Assembly (NCBI GenBank): GCA_028874215.1
Contig: JAPPLF010000034.1
Coordinates: 1-64,000, forward strand
Length of the DNA stretch: 64,000 nt
Reading direction: 5' to 3'
DNA from: Acidobacteriota bacterium
Lineage (GTDB): Bacteria; Acidobacteriota; UBA6911; RPQK01; JAJDTT01
Notes under the pieces: generated by a model
Databases searched by the model: none
Told to the model about the DNA's origin: nothing
The model's input: only the letters and a program-made list of their open reading frames with translations
In this document: one piece after another, positions 16,854 to 25,258 of the stretch
How the letters are laid out: the number at the start of each line of letters is the position of its first letter
Position numbering within the stretch: position 1 is the stretch's first letter
Position numbers and translations under genes: made by a program

Positions 16854-17492
16854 ATGCACCAGATTCACGGCAAGGTCTTCACCATCGGCCATTCCAACCA
16901 CGAGATCGAGGGCTTCGTCGAGCTATTGCGGCAACACCGGATAGATGCCTTGGCTGACGTCCGCTCGGCACCGTACAGCCGCTTCAATCCGCAATTCAAT
17001 CGGGAACCGTTCGCCGCCGCCCTCAAGGAAAAAGGGTTCCGATACGTATATTTGGGACGAGAATTGGGCGGCCGGTCCGACAACTTCGAGTGTTACGACG
17101 AAGAGGGACGTATCGTTTTCGATCGAGTCGCCGCAACCGGGAAGTTCAAACGTGGACTTGCACGCGTCGTTGACGGAGCCGCCAGACACCGCATAGCACT
17201 TATGTGCGCGGAGAAAGAGCCGCTCGAATGCCACCGGACGCTGCTCGTCGCCTGCAAACTCGACAATCGGAGCGTCGAGGTCGACCACATTCATGCTGAC
17301 GGCAGCCTGGAGTCGCACGACCAAGCGATGACTCGTCTGATCAAACTCGTACTTCCGCGTGAGGGCCCTCTGATTCGCCAGACTGAACCTCACAGGGATG
17401 TGATGATCGCCGAGGCCGTTGAACGCCAAGTGAGGCGCATTGGCTTCAGGGACAAGAGTCTGGCCGCCACTTTCGCGGAGTCAATGCAATGA
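16854..17492 (+). CDS. DUF488 protein
   Basis: A 212-residue DUF488-family protein. It opens with the typical FTIGHSNHEIEGFVELLRQH, then ALADVRSAPYSRFNPQFNR, and contains the hallmark CAEKEPLECHR near residue 120, which in the family carries paired cysteines and a histidine. The frame is open far upstream inside the dual-OB gene, but the ATG at 16854 begins the domain. Its stop overlaps the start of a second DUF488 gene by four bases (ATGA), indicating translational coupling. The biochemistry is not established; the conserved Cys/His pattern suggests metal or nucleotide-related chemistry. Confidence 0.85.
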   Translation: MHQIHGKVFTIGHSNHEIEGFVELLRQHRIDALADVRSAPYSRFNPQFNREPFAAALKEKGFRYVYLGRELGGRSDNFECYDEEGRIVFDRVAATGKFKRGLARVVDGAARHRIALMCAEKEPLECHRTLLVACKLDNRSVEVDHIHADGSLESHDQAMTRLIKLVLPREGPLIRQTEPHRDVMIAEAVERQVRRIGFRDKSLAATFAESMQ

Positions 17493-17926
17493 AGTTGTCC
17501 ACCATCGGATTCACCAGAAAACCCGCCAAGCGTTTCTTTCACCTGTTGCGCAAGTCGGGTGCCCGGCGGATCGTAGACGTGCGGATCCACAATACCTCCC
17601 AACTCGCCGGCTTCGCCAAGAAAAACGACCTGACCTACTTCCTCGGCGAAATTTGCGGGACGGACTAAGTCCATCTGCCCAGCCTCGCCCCCACCAGGGA
17701 GCTGTTGGGTGCGTATCGAAAAAAGACCATTCGCTGGGGCACTTTTGAGAGGCGTTTCATCGCACTGATGCGCCAGCGGCGAATCGAAGCGACGACGCCG
17801 AAGGATGTGCTGAGCGACGGTTGCCTCCTGTGCAGCGAGGACCGACCGCACCATTGCCATCGCCGGCTGGTGGCGGAGTACCTGAACCAACATTGGGGCG
17901 GAATCGAGATCGCCCACTTGCGATAG
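17489..17926 (+). pseudogene. Second DUF488 gene, interrupted by an in-frame stop
   Basis: From the ATG at 17489 the frame encodes 59 residues (MKLSTIGFTRKPAKRFF to GEICGTD), then TAA at 17666-17668, then continues in the same frame without shift for another 86 codons (VHLPSLAPTRELLGAYRKK through the hallmark LLCSEDRPHHCHRRLVAEYL) to a TAG at 17924-17926. Homologues normally have an aromatic Tyr at the stop position in a Y-V-H-x-P-x-L-A-P-T block, so a TAC or TAT to TAA change is the simplest cause. No frameshift is needed. Either an inactivated gene, a sequencing error, or stop-codon readthrough. An internal GTG-type restart (GAYRKK onwards) could make a C-terminal fragment. Confidence 0.85.
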
Positions 17927-17954
17927 CCGGAGGGCGAGGAATTTCTTCCCCTTC

Positions 17955-18869
17955 TCACGCCGGCTTCGGGCCGGCGGCGCTCCTTCTCAGGTGAAGGCAC
18001 CAGGTGATGGGGGCCAGAGGCGGAAGATCGGTTCGTCCTTCCAGATACTTGCGGTGGTGATCCGCCGGCGAGTCGTTGCCGACGATCTCCCAAAGGTCGC
18101 GCGGGTTCAGGATGGCGCCCACGCGGGCCGGGTCGAAGCGCGAAATCATGGGTTCGCCCCGTTTCTCCACGAACGCCATCAGCCGGGAAAAGAGATCGCG
18201 GTCTTCCGGCGGCACGCACTCGGCCGCGATCAGGTAATCGAAGACGATCTCCGATCCCGAACTTGCGATCTCCGCCAGCCGATCCAGATTCTCGAGAATG
18301 GACGCCCGGGTGAGGTAGTAGGTGACTCCCATCCAGTTGAAGAAGGAGCGTGCGCCGAGATCGAACCCGGCGGCAGTCAGCGCGCTTCGGAGGTCGCCTC
18401 TCTCGAAGTCGAAGGGAACCAGACGCAAACGAGCGGGAATCTCCAGATTCGCGGCGGCCAGCCGTTCCACCTTCAGGCGAATCATCTCCGCCCGGTCGAC
18501 TTCGAATACGGTCAGATCCAGGTCCGGCCGGCGGAAGGCGAAGGAATCGAAGCCGGAGCCCAGGATCACGTACTGGGTCGCGCCGTTTTCGGCCGCCGTC
18601 TCGAGCGTTTCTTCGGCGAACCGGGCGCGGGTCAACTGCTGGATGCTGATGGGCACCAGTTTGTTCATGACGATCGTCGCCAGCACCCAGTCGAGGAGAC
18701 GCGACGCTACGATTCTTCGCCACCGCTTTCCCAACAGGTGGATGGCGAACGGATCTTCGAAGATATGGGGTTTCCGGTGCCGGAGCAGGTGCCGGGCGCG
18801 GCTCACCGCCGCGAGTTCGGCGGTGCGGCTGGCGCCGGTGCTGTCATGTTCGTCGGTTGGTGCGGCCAC
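17955..18869 (-). CDS. Class I SAM-dependent methyltransferase (leucine carboxyl methyltransferase-like)
   Basis: About 304 residues of the family related to leucine carboxyl methyltransferases (PF04072 type). Shared blocks are TGASRTAELAAVSRARHL, FEDPFAIHLLGKRW, VILGSGFDSFAFRR (SAM-binding GxGxD-like) and FEVDRAEMIRLKVERL with the acidic end of the second strand. FNWMGVTYYLTRASI matches the catalytic region. GTG at 18869 is preferred: AAGGA lies about five bases upstream and the frame further upstream lacks domain sequence. The substrate is unknown; the family includes polyketide and peptide O-methyltransferases. It runs convergently toward the DUF488 cassette. Confidence 0.8.
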   Translation of the reverse strand: MAAPTDEHDSTGASRTAELAAVSRARHLLRHRKPHIFEDPFAIHLLGKRWRRIVASRLLDWVLATIVMNKLVPISIQQLTRARFAEETLETAAENGATQYVILGSGFDSFAFRRPDLDLTVFEVDRAEMIRLKVERLAAANLEIPARLRLVPFDFERGDLRSALTAAGFDLGARSFFNWMGVTYYLTRASILENLDRLAEIASSGSEIVFDYLIAAECVPPEDRDLFSRLMAFVEKRGEPMISRFDPARVGAILNPRDLWEIVGNDSPADHHRKYLEGRTDLPPLAPITWCLHLRRSAAGPKPA

Positions 18870-19111
18870 GGCTTCCTTTCGTCCGGCTCGGCCTGGATCG
18901 CTACGGCGCCATTGTATCCTGGTTGAGCTGGGCCGGCACATCGTTGGTCAGGGCGGCAGGCGGGAATCTCACGGCGTGAAGCGGCGTCGAAGGACGGGTT
19001 ACAACCAGCCGTCGTTGCAGTAAACTTCTAAACCACAGTCCGGTGGCCGCGGAGCCGGACCGTCCGAACATGACGCCGGGGGTCCCCGGATTCCGGGAAG
19101 GCAAGGGAATT

Positions 19112-22100
19112 ATGCCGTTCTTTCGACGTTTTGCGTGGGTGTCTTTGCTGGTCCTCTGGAGTTCTGCGGCGGCGACCCCCGCCGCCGAGACCGGCGGCGA
19201 TGTGTTCCGGGAGCTGGCGGTCGAATACCGGGACCGTATCCGGCCTCTGACGCAACAGTACTGCCTGTCGTGCCACTCCACCGAGAAGCAGGTGGGCGAG
19301 CTGGACCTGGAGCAGTTCGCGAACCTGGCCGACGTGAGGGGCGGCACCAAGTCCTGGCTCAAGGTCATCGAGATGCTGGACAACGGCGAGATGCCCCCCG
19401 GGTTCGCCAAGCAGCCGGCGCCCGGAGAGAAGCAGCATCTCAGGGACTGGGTGGACCGTTACCTCCAGGCCGAGTCATTGGCCAACGCCGGTGATCCGGG
19501 TCCCGTCGTCCTGCGACGGCTCAACAACGCCGAGTACACCTACACCGTCCGCGACCTGACCGGCATCGATCTGGACCCGGCCCGGGAGTTCCCCACCGAC
19601 AGTGCGGCCGGCGAGGGGTTCACCAACACCGGGAATGCGCTGGTCATGTCGCCGGCGCTCCTGGGCAAGTACCTGGACGCCGGGAAGGAGATCGCCGGTC
19701 ACGCGGTGCTGGTGCCGGACGGGTTCCGTTTCTCGCCCCATAGCACACGGCGCGACTGGACCGACGAGGTGCTGGGCCGGATCCGCGGTCTCTACGGAGA
19801 GTACGTGGAGACGGCCGACTTCGGAGTCGGTTCGGCCGTCGGCAACCTCGCCGTCCACAGCGACACCCGCATCGGATCGGCCGGACGGTTGCCTCTGGAG
19901 AAATACTTGTCCGCCACTCTCTCGGAACGGGACGCCCTGCGAAGCGGCCGGAAGAGCGTCCGGACCGTAGCCCGCGAACGTGGTCTGAGCGCCAAGTATC
20001 TGAATCTGCTTTGGACTCATCTCGCGGACCGTAAGACCACTCTCCTGCTGGACCATCTCCGGGCGGCTTGGCAGAGTGCCGGGTTGGAGGACGTCCCGTC
20101 GCTGGCGAGCCGGATCAGGGATTGGCAGCGAGGCCTCTGGACCTTCGGCCCCGTGGGTCTCATCGGACGGAAAGGGGGCCCCTCCCGCTGGATGGAGCCG
20201 GTCGATCCTCTGGTCACTCAAAAACGGGTCTGTTTTTCGGTGCCGCAATTCGCCGACGGCCGCAAGCCCGAGGACTTGGTCTTTTCGCTGGTGGTGGGGG
20301 ATGCCGGTGACGGGAACGATCACGATTACGTGGTTTGGCAACGGCCGCGCCTGGCGGCGCACGGGCGGCCCGACATTCTGCTGCGGGACGTGAAAAGGCT
20401 CGCCCAAGCCTTGGATGGAGGGGCCGCGGACGACACCTCCGAATGGGGGCTGGACCCGGGACTCTTCGGCAGGCATCCGGACGGGCGGGCCGTCGACGCC
20501 GACTCGCTCTGTGTCCAGGCGCCCTCGGTGATTCAGATCCGCATTCCGGGCCGTCTCGCTGCCGGCTACGACTTCGTCACCACCGCCGTGCTGGAGGAGC
20601 AGACCGGAAAAATGGGCAGCGTTCAGGTCGACCTGGCGCCCGGCGCCGCGGCGGCAGATACCAGTCTCCTTCCCAGCCAGGTCATGGTCACCTTCTCGAG
20701 GGTCACGCAGGTCTTCTCGGAGAGCCGGGCCGTCTCCTTCTTGAAGCCCATCCTCATCGCTTCCGAGAGTCCCATACGGGCCAGCATGGAAGCGGCGTTC
20801 GACGAACACCGGAAACTGTTTCCGGCCACCCTCTGCTACAACCAGATCGTACCCGTGGACGAGGTTCTCACCATCAACCTCTTCTACCGGGAGGACGACC
20901 ACCTGGCACGGCTCATGCTGGAACCGGAGGAGGAAGCGCGGCTCGACCGGCTCTGGGACGAGCTGCACTACGTCAGCCACAGCGCGTTCCAGCGGGTGTT
21001 GGCCCTGGACCTGCTGGAGGAGGCGTTCCAGGGGAACGGTCTGGAGGACCGGACTCAGTACGAGGCCGTGCTTCCGCTGCGCCGTCTCTACGACCGGGAT
21101 GCCGCCGACTTCCGTAAGCGTCTCCTCCGGGACGAGCCGGTCCAGCTCGACGCCCTGGTCGATTTTGCCCCCCGGGCCTATCGGCGTCCCCTGAGCGGCG
21201 ATGAGAAGGACCGGTTGCGCGGCCTCTATCGCCGGCTTCGCCACGAAGAGATGGACCACGAGGAGGCGTTCCGGTTGACGCTGGCCCGCATGCTGGTCTC
21301 GGCGCCCTTCCTGTACCGGTTGGAAGAGGCGCCCGCCGGTCCCGGCGGTCCGGTCTCCGATTGGGAGTTGGCCAACCGGCTGAGCTATTTCCTCTGGTCG
21401 TCGCTTCCGGATGGGGAACTCCGATCTCTGGCTGCCGCCGGGCGCCTGCAAGACCCCGAGGTCCTGTCCCAACAGGCCCGGCGCCTGCTCAAAAACCCGC
21501 GAGTGCGGCGCCTGGCCACCGAGTTCGCCTGCCAGTGGCTGCACATCCACGAATTCGACACCCTGGACGAGAAGAGCGAGAAACACTTTCCCGAGTTCGA
21601 CGATCTGAGGACGGACATGTACGAGGAGTCGATCCGGTTCTTCACCGACCTGTTTCGGCGCGACGCCTCGCTGCTGACTCTGCTGGATTCGGATCACACC
21701 TTCCTGAACCAGCGGCTGGCCCGCTTCTACGGAGTCGAGGGCGTGGAGGGGGAGAACTGGCGCCGGGTGGAAGGGGTCCGATCGCAGGGCCGCGGCGGAA
21801 TCCTGGGCTTCGCCACGACCCTGGCCCGGCAGTCCGGCGCCTCGCGGACCAGCCCGATTCTGCGGGGCAACTGGGTCAGCGAGGTCCTCTTGGGGGAGAA
21901 GCTTCCCCGGCCGCCCCAAGACGTGCCCCAGTTGCCCCCGGATGAGATCGCCACCGACGGTCTGACCGTGCGGGAGCTCGTGGCGCGGCACAGCAGCGAC
22001 CCCCAGTGTTCCGGCTGTCACCTGAAGATCGATCCCTTCGGTTTCGCCCTGGAGGGGTATGACGCCATCGGGCGCCGCCGCCAGCACGATCTGGGAGGGC

Positions 22101-22417
22101 GCGTCATCGATACTCGGACCACCCTGCCGGACGGGACCGAGATCGACGGCTTGTCCGGACTCAGGGACTACCTGGTCCGGAAACGGCGGGACGCCATTTT
22201 CGGCCAGTTCTACCGCAAGCTTCTGGGTTACGCCGTGGGCCGCGAGGTCCAACTCTCGGATCAGCCGCTCCTGAACGAAATACGGGACCGGATGGCGGAA
22301 AACGATTACCGTTTCTCGGTCGCCGTCGACATGATCGTCCGGAGCCGGCAGTTCCGGGAGATCCGGGGCCGGGAGCTGCAACTGGCCCGCTCGGCGGGAG
22401 CGGGAAACCTGGAATGA
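19112..22417 (+). CDS. Large cytochrome-like DUF1592/DUF1588/DUF1585 protein
   Basis: A 1101-residue exported protein. After a signal peptide (FFRRFAWVSLLVLWSSAAA), the N-terminal part has a heme-type motif CLSCH in TQQYCLSCHSTEKQ followed by EMLDNGEMPPG. A DUF1587-like NNAEYTYTVRDLTG region, a long DUF1595/DUF1592 region with LSYFLWSSLPDGELRSLA, the DUF1588 heme motif CSGCHLKIDPFGFALEGYDA, and a DUF1585 C-terminal region follow. It has the full architecture seen in Planctomycetes and Acidobacteria proteins of this class. ATG 19112 has AGGGAA just upstream. The next gene is a DUF1552 protein, the usual partner. The role is thought to involve extracellular oxidation or polysaccharide processing but is unproven. 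Confidence 0.87.
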   Translation: MPFFRRFAWVSLLVLWSSAAATPAAETGGDVFRELAVEYRDRIRPLTQQYCLSCHSTEKQVGELDLEQFANLADVRGGTKSWLKVIEMLDNGEMPPGFAKQPAPGEKQHLRDWVDRYLQAESLANAGDPGPVVLRRLNNAEYTYTVRDLTGIDLDPAREFPTDSAAGEGFTNTGNALVMSPALLGKYLDAGKEIAGHAVLVPDGFRFSPHSTRRDWTDEVLGRIRGLYGEYVETADFGVGSAVGNLAVHSDTRIGSAGRLPLEKYLSATLSERDALRSGRKSVRTVARERGLSAKYLNLLWTHLADRKTTLLLDHLRAAWQSAGLEDVPSLASRIRDWQRGLWTFGPVGLIGRKGGPSRWMEPVDPLVTQKRVCFSVPQFADGRKPEDLVFSLVVGDAGDGNDHDYVVWQRPRLAAHGRPDILLRDVKRLAQALDGGAADDTSEWGLDPGLFGRHPDGRAVDADSLCVQAPSVIQIRIPGRLAAGYDFVTTAVLEEQTGKMGSVQVDLAPGAAAADTSLLPSQVMVTFSRVTQVFSESRAVSFLKPILIASESPIRASMEAAFDEHRKLFPATLCYNQIVPVDEVLTINLFYREDDHLARLMLEPEEEARLDRLWDELHYVSHSAFQRVLALDLLEEAFQGNGLEDRTQYEAVLPLRRLYDRDAADFRKRLLRDEPVQLDALVDFAPRAYRRPLSGDEKDRLRGLYRRLRHEEMDHEEAFRLTLARMLVSAPFLYRLEEAPAGPGGPVSDWELANRLSYFLWSSLPDGELRSLAAAGRLQDPEVLSQQARRLLKNPRVRRLATEFACQWLHIHEFDTLDEKSEKHFPEFDDLRTDMYEESIRFFTDLFRRDASLLTLLDSDHTFLNQRLARFYGVEGVEGENWRRVEGVRSQGRGGILGFATTLARQSGASRTSPILRGNWVSEVLLGEKLPRPPQDVPQLPPDEIATDGLTVRELVARHSSDPQCSGCHLKIDPFGFALEGYDAIGRRRQHDLGGRVIDTRTTLPDGTEIDGLSGLRDYLVRKRRDAIFGQFYRKLLGYAVGREVQLSDQPLLNEIRDRMAENDYRFSVAVDMIVRSRQFREIRGRELQLARSAGAGNLE

Positions 22418-22559
22418 GGGGGGATTGGAGCCCCGGCCGGAAGGTGAATTCCGCTCCGCGGGATGAGTCGCCGGTCGTATTCCGCGGCGGCGATTTTTCG
22501 CGGGTTCCTGTGCTAAAATCGCGGCCAAGACCCTTGGACCTGGACCAGTGAGGCGCATC

Positions 22560-23864
22560 ATGAAGATTCAGCAACATTCTCGTCGGACTTTCCTGCGTGG
22601 GGTCGGCGTCACCATGGCGTTGCCCTGGATGGAGTCGCTGCCCGTTTGGGGCGCCGCAACCAAGGCGGCCGTCAACGGCGGAAACCAGGCGCCGCTGCGC
22701 TTCGCCGTCCTGTTCTCCGGCAACGGCTTTCACACCAAGCATTGGTGGGCCGAGGGAGAAGGATCCGAAATGCGGCTGGGCCGGGTGCTGGAGCCGCTGA
22801 ACGATTTCCGCGAGAAGCTGACCTTCGTCCAGGGCCTCTACAACGAAGAAGCCCTCAAGGGGAACATCCACAGTTCCCAGACCGGCAACCTCCTTTCGGG
22901 AGCGCCATTGGAGTCGGGAGGGGGAATCCGCTCCGGGACCAGCGTGGATCAGGTCATCGCCCAGCGCTATGGACGGTCGACGAAGGTATCGAGCCTGGTC
23001 CTGGGTTGCGAGCGGTCCAATCCGGGAATCCACAAGAACTACTCCATGCTCTACAGCTCCCACATCTCCTGGAGCTCGCCCACGGCGCCCACGCCTCTGG
23101 AACTCTATCCGGCCCTGGCCTTCGACCGCTTGTTCAAGGACGAAGTCGAGCGCGGAGACCGGAGCGTGCTGGATGCCGTTCTGGAAGAGGCCCACTCCTT
23201 CCGGCGGTCCATCAGCTCGCGGGACCAGTACAAGTTGGACGAGTACCTCAATTCGGTGCGCGAGGTGGAGCAGCGCATCGAGCGGTCCGGCAACAAGGGC
23301 GAGTTGCAGGGTTGGCGGCCGACCCTGGACAAGCCCAACGTGCCGCGTCCTCCCGACGGCATTCCTCAGGATCTGGAAGAGCACATGCGGCTCATGTGCG
23401 ACATCGTGGTGCTGGGATTTCAGACCGACGCCACCCGCGTCTGCACCCTCAAGCTCAACAACGACCACAGCTACCTCTTGTTTCGCCACCTTGGCGTCGA
23501 CGTGGGCCACCACGAGCTGTCTCACCGCAACAACGAAAAATGGCTGCGGGTGAATCAATTCTTCCTGGAGCAGTACGGCTACATCGCCCGGAAGCTGGAC
23601 CAGATCCAGGAGGGAGAGCGGACGGCGCTGGACAACTCGGTGCTCATGTACTGCTCCAGCATGCTCACAGGCCGGCACGACGCCACTCAGTTGCCGGTGG
23701 TGCTCCTGGGCGGAGGTGGCGGCCAGATTCAGGGGGGACGGATCCTGGACTACCGGGAGCGGCCCAACCGGAAGATGTGCAGCCTCTACTTGTCGTTGCT
23801 CGACAAGTTCGACGTCCACCTGGAGCACTTCGGCGACTCGGACCAGCGTCTGACGGAGATCTGA
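22560..23864 (+). CDS. DUF1552 protein with Tat signal
   Basis: About 434 residues. The N terminus QHSRRTFLRGVGV is a twin-arginine signal (Arg8, Arg9), so a folded, possibly cofactor-bearing protein is exported. The body has DUF1552 blocks RFAVLFSGNGFHTKHWW, LTFVQGLYNEEALKG, and SHISWSSPTAP. A second part carries SVLDAVLEEAHSFRRSISSRDQ and SVLMYCSSMLTGRHDATQLP. The ATG has GAGG about six bases before it. It lies 142 bases after the DUF1592 gene, which is the classic pairing in Acidobacteria. A possible -10 TAAAAT at 22513-22518 suggests a separate transcript start as well. Confidence 0.85.
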   Translation: MKIQQHSRRTFLRGVGVTMALPWMESLPVWGAATKAAVNGGNQAPLRFAVLFSGNGFHTKHWWAEGEGSEMRLGRVLEPLNDFREKLTFVQGLYNEEALKGNIHSSQTGNLLSGAPLESGGGIRSGTSVDQVIAQRYGRSTKVSSLVLGCERSNPGIHKNYSMLYSSHISWSSPTAPTPLELYPALAFDRLFKDEVERGDRSVLDAVLEEAHSFRRSISSRDQYKLDEYLNSVREVEQRIERSGNKGELQGWRPTLDKPNVPRPPDGIPQDLEEHMRLMCDIVVLGFQTDATRVCTLKLNNDHSYLLFRHLGVDVGHHELSHRNNEKWLRVNQFFLEQYGYIARKLDQIQEGERTALDNSVLMYCSSMLTGRHDATQLPVVLLGGGGGQIQGGRILDYRERPNRKMCSLYLSLLDKFDVHLEHFGDSDQRLTEI

Positions 23865-23957
23865 ACCGTCGGGTTCTCTCCCGATCCATCACCGGCTGGA
23901 TGTCCGAAAGTTCCAGGGAAACCCGCAAAGGGACCTCTCTTCCGGGTCCCACTCCTC

Positions 23958-25145
23958 TCAGACCGCCGCTTTCAGGATCTCGGCGATTCGCCGGGCCACG
24001 ATCTTCGCCTCTCCCGGCTGCAGGGTCCACACCAGGACTTCCAGTTCCTCTTTCTCCCAGGGACGGGCAATGATGGAGGGCTCCCCGTCGCGGAGCTGTT
24101 CGACGACCTGGTCCCGGTGGACCGGGACCCGGGACCGGTCCCATCCGATGTGCAGTTGAGGCGAATGGTTGGCGATGGGGGGGACGAACCTCCGGGTCCG
24201 GGTTCCCGGTATCTTCTCGACGCTCCTGGCGATGGTTTCGACCCGCCGGTCCCACTCTTTCCAGTCCTTCTCGTGATCGAGCTCGAGGTAGGTCTCCACC
24301 GCCACCATCATGGCCAGCATCTCTTCCTTGTTGACCTTCATGCCCCGGCCGATGCTGTCGGCATGGGGCAACCCGTTGAGCCTGGCGGCTGCGATCAGGT
24401 CCTTGCGCCCCAGCAAAAGCCCGGTGCTCTGAGGACCGCGCATCGCCTTGCCCCCGGAGAAGGTGACCAGGTCGAACCCCATGCGGATGAACTTGCCGAG
24501 ATTCTCCACGGGTGGGACGTCGGCCGCGCAATCGATGAAGGTGGGAATTCCGAGCTTCCTGCCCAGCCCGGCGAACTCGGCCGCCTGAATCTGGCCCTTC
24601 TCGTCGGCCAGGTTGAGAAACAGCATCATGACCGTCTGTGAACCGGCTGCTGCCTCCAGTTCTTCCGCCGTCTCCACCTCCACCATCCGGACCCCGCAGT
24701 TTCGCACGGCGTGGTCGTAGACGAATCGATGCGACTTCTGGATGATGACCTCGTCGCGCATTCCGGAGGTGTCCGGGAGGCGGCGGATGAACTCCTGGTT
24801 TTTCCCGGTCATGCAGGCGGCCGTGCCCAGCGTCAGGGCCGAGGCGGCCCCGGCGCTGACCAGGGCGGCCTCCGAGCCGACCAGGGAAGCGATCCGCTCG
24901 CCCACGGCGTCGTGGAGTTCGTCCAGGTTGACGAATTTCCGGGTGGCGTATTCCCAGGCATGCATCACTTCGGGCCGCATCAAGCTGCCCGAAAGGGCCG
25001 TGGAGGTTCCCGCCGCGTTGATGATGGGACGGACGCCGAGTTCTGCAAAATAGTCTCGATTGTTCAATCTGCCGAACAACGGGCGGAAATTGGCCAGGAA
25101 GGGCGAGGTCGACAATAGGGTCAGGAACCATCTCCGGTTGAACAT
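23958..25145 (-). CDS. SelA-like PLP-dependent enzyme with Tat-like signal
   Basis: A 395-residue fold-type I PLP protein resembling the selenocysteine synthase family. NRRWFLTLLSTSPFLANF at the start looks like a Tat signal (Arg4, Arg5), so it is probably exported. The family blocks RPIINAAGTSTALSGSLM, VGSEAALVSAGAASALTLG, GIPTFIDCAADVPP, and the PLP-lysine block FSGGKAMRGPQSTG are all present. It is most like the D-glucosaminate-6-phosphate ammonia-lyase and SelA-like aldolase relatives, not true SelA, since no SelB or tRNA-Sec gene is seen. GGAGGAG lies eight bases before the ATG. It is first gene downstream (convergent) of the DUF1552 gene and is 113 bases 5' of the dehydrogenase stop. 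Confidence 0.75.
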   Translation of the reverse strand: MFNRRWFLTLLSTSPFLANFRPLFGRLNNRDYFAELGVRPIINAAGTSTALSGSLMRPEVMHAWEYATRKFVNLDELHDAVGERIASLVGSEAALVSAGAASALTLGTAACMTGKNQEFIRRLPDTSGMRDEVIIQKSHRFVYDHAVRNCGVRMVEVETAEELEAAAGSQTVMMLFLNLADEKGQIQAAEFAGLGRKLGIPTFIDCAADVPPVENLGKFIRMGFDLVTFSGGKAMRGPQSTGLLLGRKDLIAAARLNGLPHADSIGRGMKVNKEEMLAMMVAVETYLELDHEKDWKEWDRRVETIARSVEKIPGTRTRRFVPPIANHSPQLHIGWDRSRVPVHRDQVVEQLRDGEPSIIARPWEKEELEVLVWTLQPGEAKIVARRIAEILKAAV

Positions 25146-25258
25146 GGGCCGGTCTCCTCCAAAGGCGGGTTCATGGGAATGACGTCAGCCTGAGATTACG
25201 CCGCCGCCGTGCATGCTGGCAAGCCGGATCGGAGGGGGAGGGGGAACCGGCGAAGACT

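Noticed and set aside
17958-17976. GC-rich hairpin with TTCGG loop as a terminator after the DUF488 cassette
   Set aside because: It lies within the last codons of the methyltransferase gene and has no T run on either side.
19475-22561. Long minus-strand open frame of about 1,030 codons opposite the DUF1592 gene
   Set aside because: It is a shadow created by high GC and codon bias on the plus strand; the plus-strand protein has clear domain motifs and this one has none.
23930-23950. GGGACC..GGTCCC hairpin between the convergent DUF1552 and SelA-like genes as a terminator
   Set aside because: A six-base stem and nine-base loop with no T run; too weak to call.
23958-25145. True selenocysteine synthase SelA
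   Set aside because: No selB or tRNA-Sec is seen, and an export signal argues against a tRNA-bound role.
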